5,866 nucleotides of DNA from an uncultured Bacilli bacterium. GTDB lineage: Bacteria; Bacillota_I; Bacilli_A; RF39; UBA660. Made by a program: the position numbers and the translations under genes. The stretch spans positions 1 through 5,866 of the forward strand of contig CAPZYV010000056.1 of the NCBI GenBank assembly GCA_948750805.1, written 5' to 3'. Positions 5,755 through 5,866 of this stretch are shown here, in pieces; position 1 is the first letter of the stretch; every line of letters starts with the position of its first letter. Below the pieces are notes generated by a model. That model searched no databases. It was not told the origin of the DNA and was given only the letters and a program-made list of their open reading frames with translations.

Positions 5755-5789
5755 AAAAAAAATATTAGTCATAAATATTTGACTAATAT
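5755..5789 (-). terminator. Intrinsic terminator of the upstream gene
   Basis: On the minus strand a perfect ten-pair stem (ATATTAGTCA, 5789-5780, with TGACTAATAT, 5771-5762) encloses an eight-base loop and runs into a T-tract that continues to 5755. It begins nine bases after the TAG of the partial gene at the window end. The stem has only two G-C pairs, but the position and T-run make it a convincing terminator, isolating the yqfC operon from upstream transcription. Confidence 0.8.
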
Positions 5790-5798
5790 GTATAATTT

Positions 5799-5866
5799 CT
5801 AAAGCACGATATATGGGTCGGATATAGTCCCTGTCCCTGTAACCTTTATATCATTCTTTAAATTTA
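5799..5866 (-). CDS. C-terminal end of an unrecognised protein
   Basis: Only the last 21 codons before a TAG (5801-5799) are in the window, reading NLKNDIKVTGTGTISDPYIV plus a final Leu. I call it coding because the frame is open to the edge, the composition is less AT-rich than the spacer, and a terminator follows directly. The closing GTGTISDPYIV resembles G-x-G-T-x-x-D-P-Y tails I know from secreted or surface proteins of Firmicutes, so an exported protein is a fair guess. The family cannot be determined from this fragment. A short tandem repeat, ACAGGG twice, encodes the TGTGT stretch. Confidence 0.6.
   Translation of the reverse strand, partial: NLKNDIKVTGTGTISDPYIVL

Noticed and set aside
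5740..5762. AAAAAGCTTTTT palindrome with flanking A- and T-runs as a second terminator or UP element.
   Set aside because: It is a low-complexity A/T run around a single GC step; the neighbouring ten-pair hairpin already explains termination.

Overview
The window is AT-rich DNA, and every gene I can support lies on the minus strand, so transcription runs from high to low coordinates. The gene set points to a low-GC Bacillota (Firmicutes), probably a spore-forming lineage or a recent descendant of one. The order yqfC, yqfD, ybeY, dgkA, era, yqzL, recO is the order of the Bacillus subtilis yqfC-to-recO neighbourhood, and yqfC and yqfD are sporulation genes. TGG is used for Trp and TGA as a stop (ends of yqfC and the VanZ-family gene), so the standard bacterial code applies despite the mollicute-like base composition. 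I cannot name the species.

Reading in the direction of transcription: positions 5866-5799 hold the last 21 codons of an unrecognised gene, closed by a clear intrinsic terminator (5789-5755). A 127-base spacer with a weak promoter candidate precedes a tightly packed operon: yqfC, yqfD, a VanZ-family membrane protein gene, ybeY, dgkA, era and the tiny yqzL. Adjacent genes overlap or lie within 12 bases, with two ATGA stop/start junctions (yqfC/yqfD and VanZ/ybeY). The exception is a 54-base gap before yqzL that carries a hairpin with the yqzL ribosome site in its loop. A second strong terminator (1741-1711) ends this operon. recO follows with its own TATAAT-like elements. A secreted amidase-signature enzyme then runs off the window edge; about 297 N-terminal residues are present.

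Functionally the operon mixes rRNA processing and ribosome assembly (YbeY, Era), lipid-carrier phosphorylation (DgkA/UdpK type), sporulation membrane proteins (YqfC, YqfD) and an uncharacterised VanZ-like membrane protein. Compared with B. subtilis, phoH and yqfF (pgpH) are absent between yqfD and ybeY and the VanZ-family gene occupies that slot. cdd is absent between dgkA and era, and glyQS does not follow recO.

I see no transposons, CRISPR arrays, tRNAs or rRNAs, and no convincing wholly new system. The points most worth a second look are the VanZ-for-phoH/yqfF replacement, the hairpin in front of the 31-codon yqzL, and the altered nucleophile loop of the secreted amidase.
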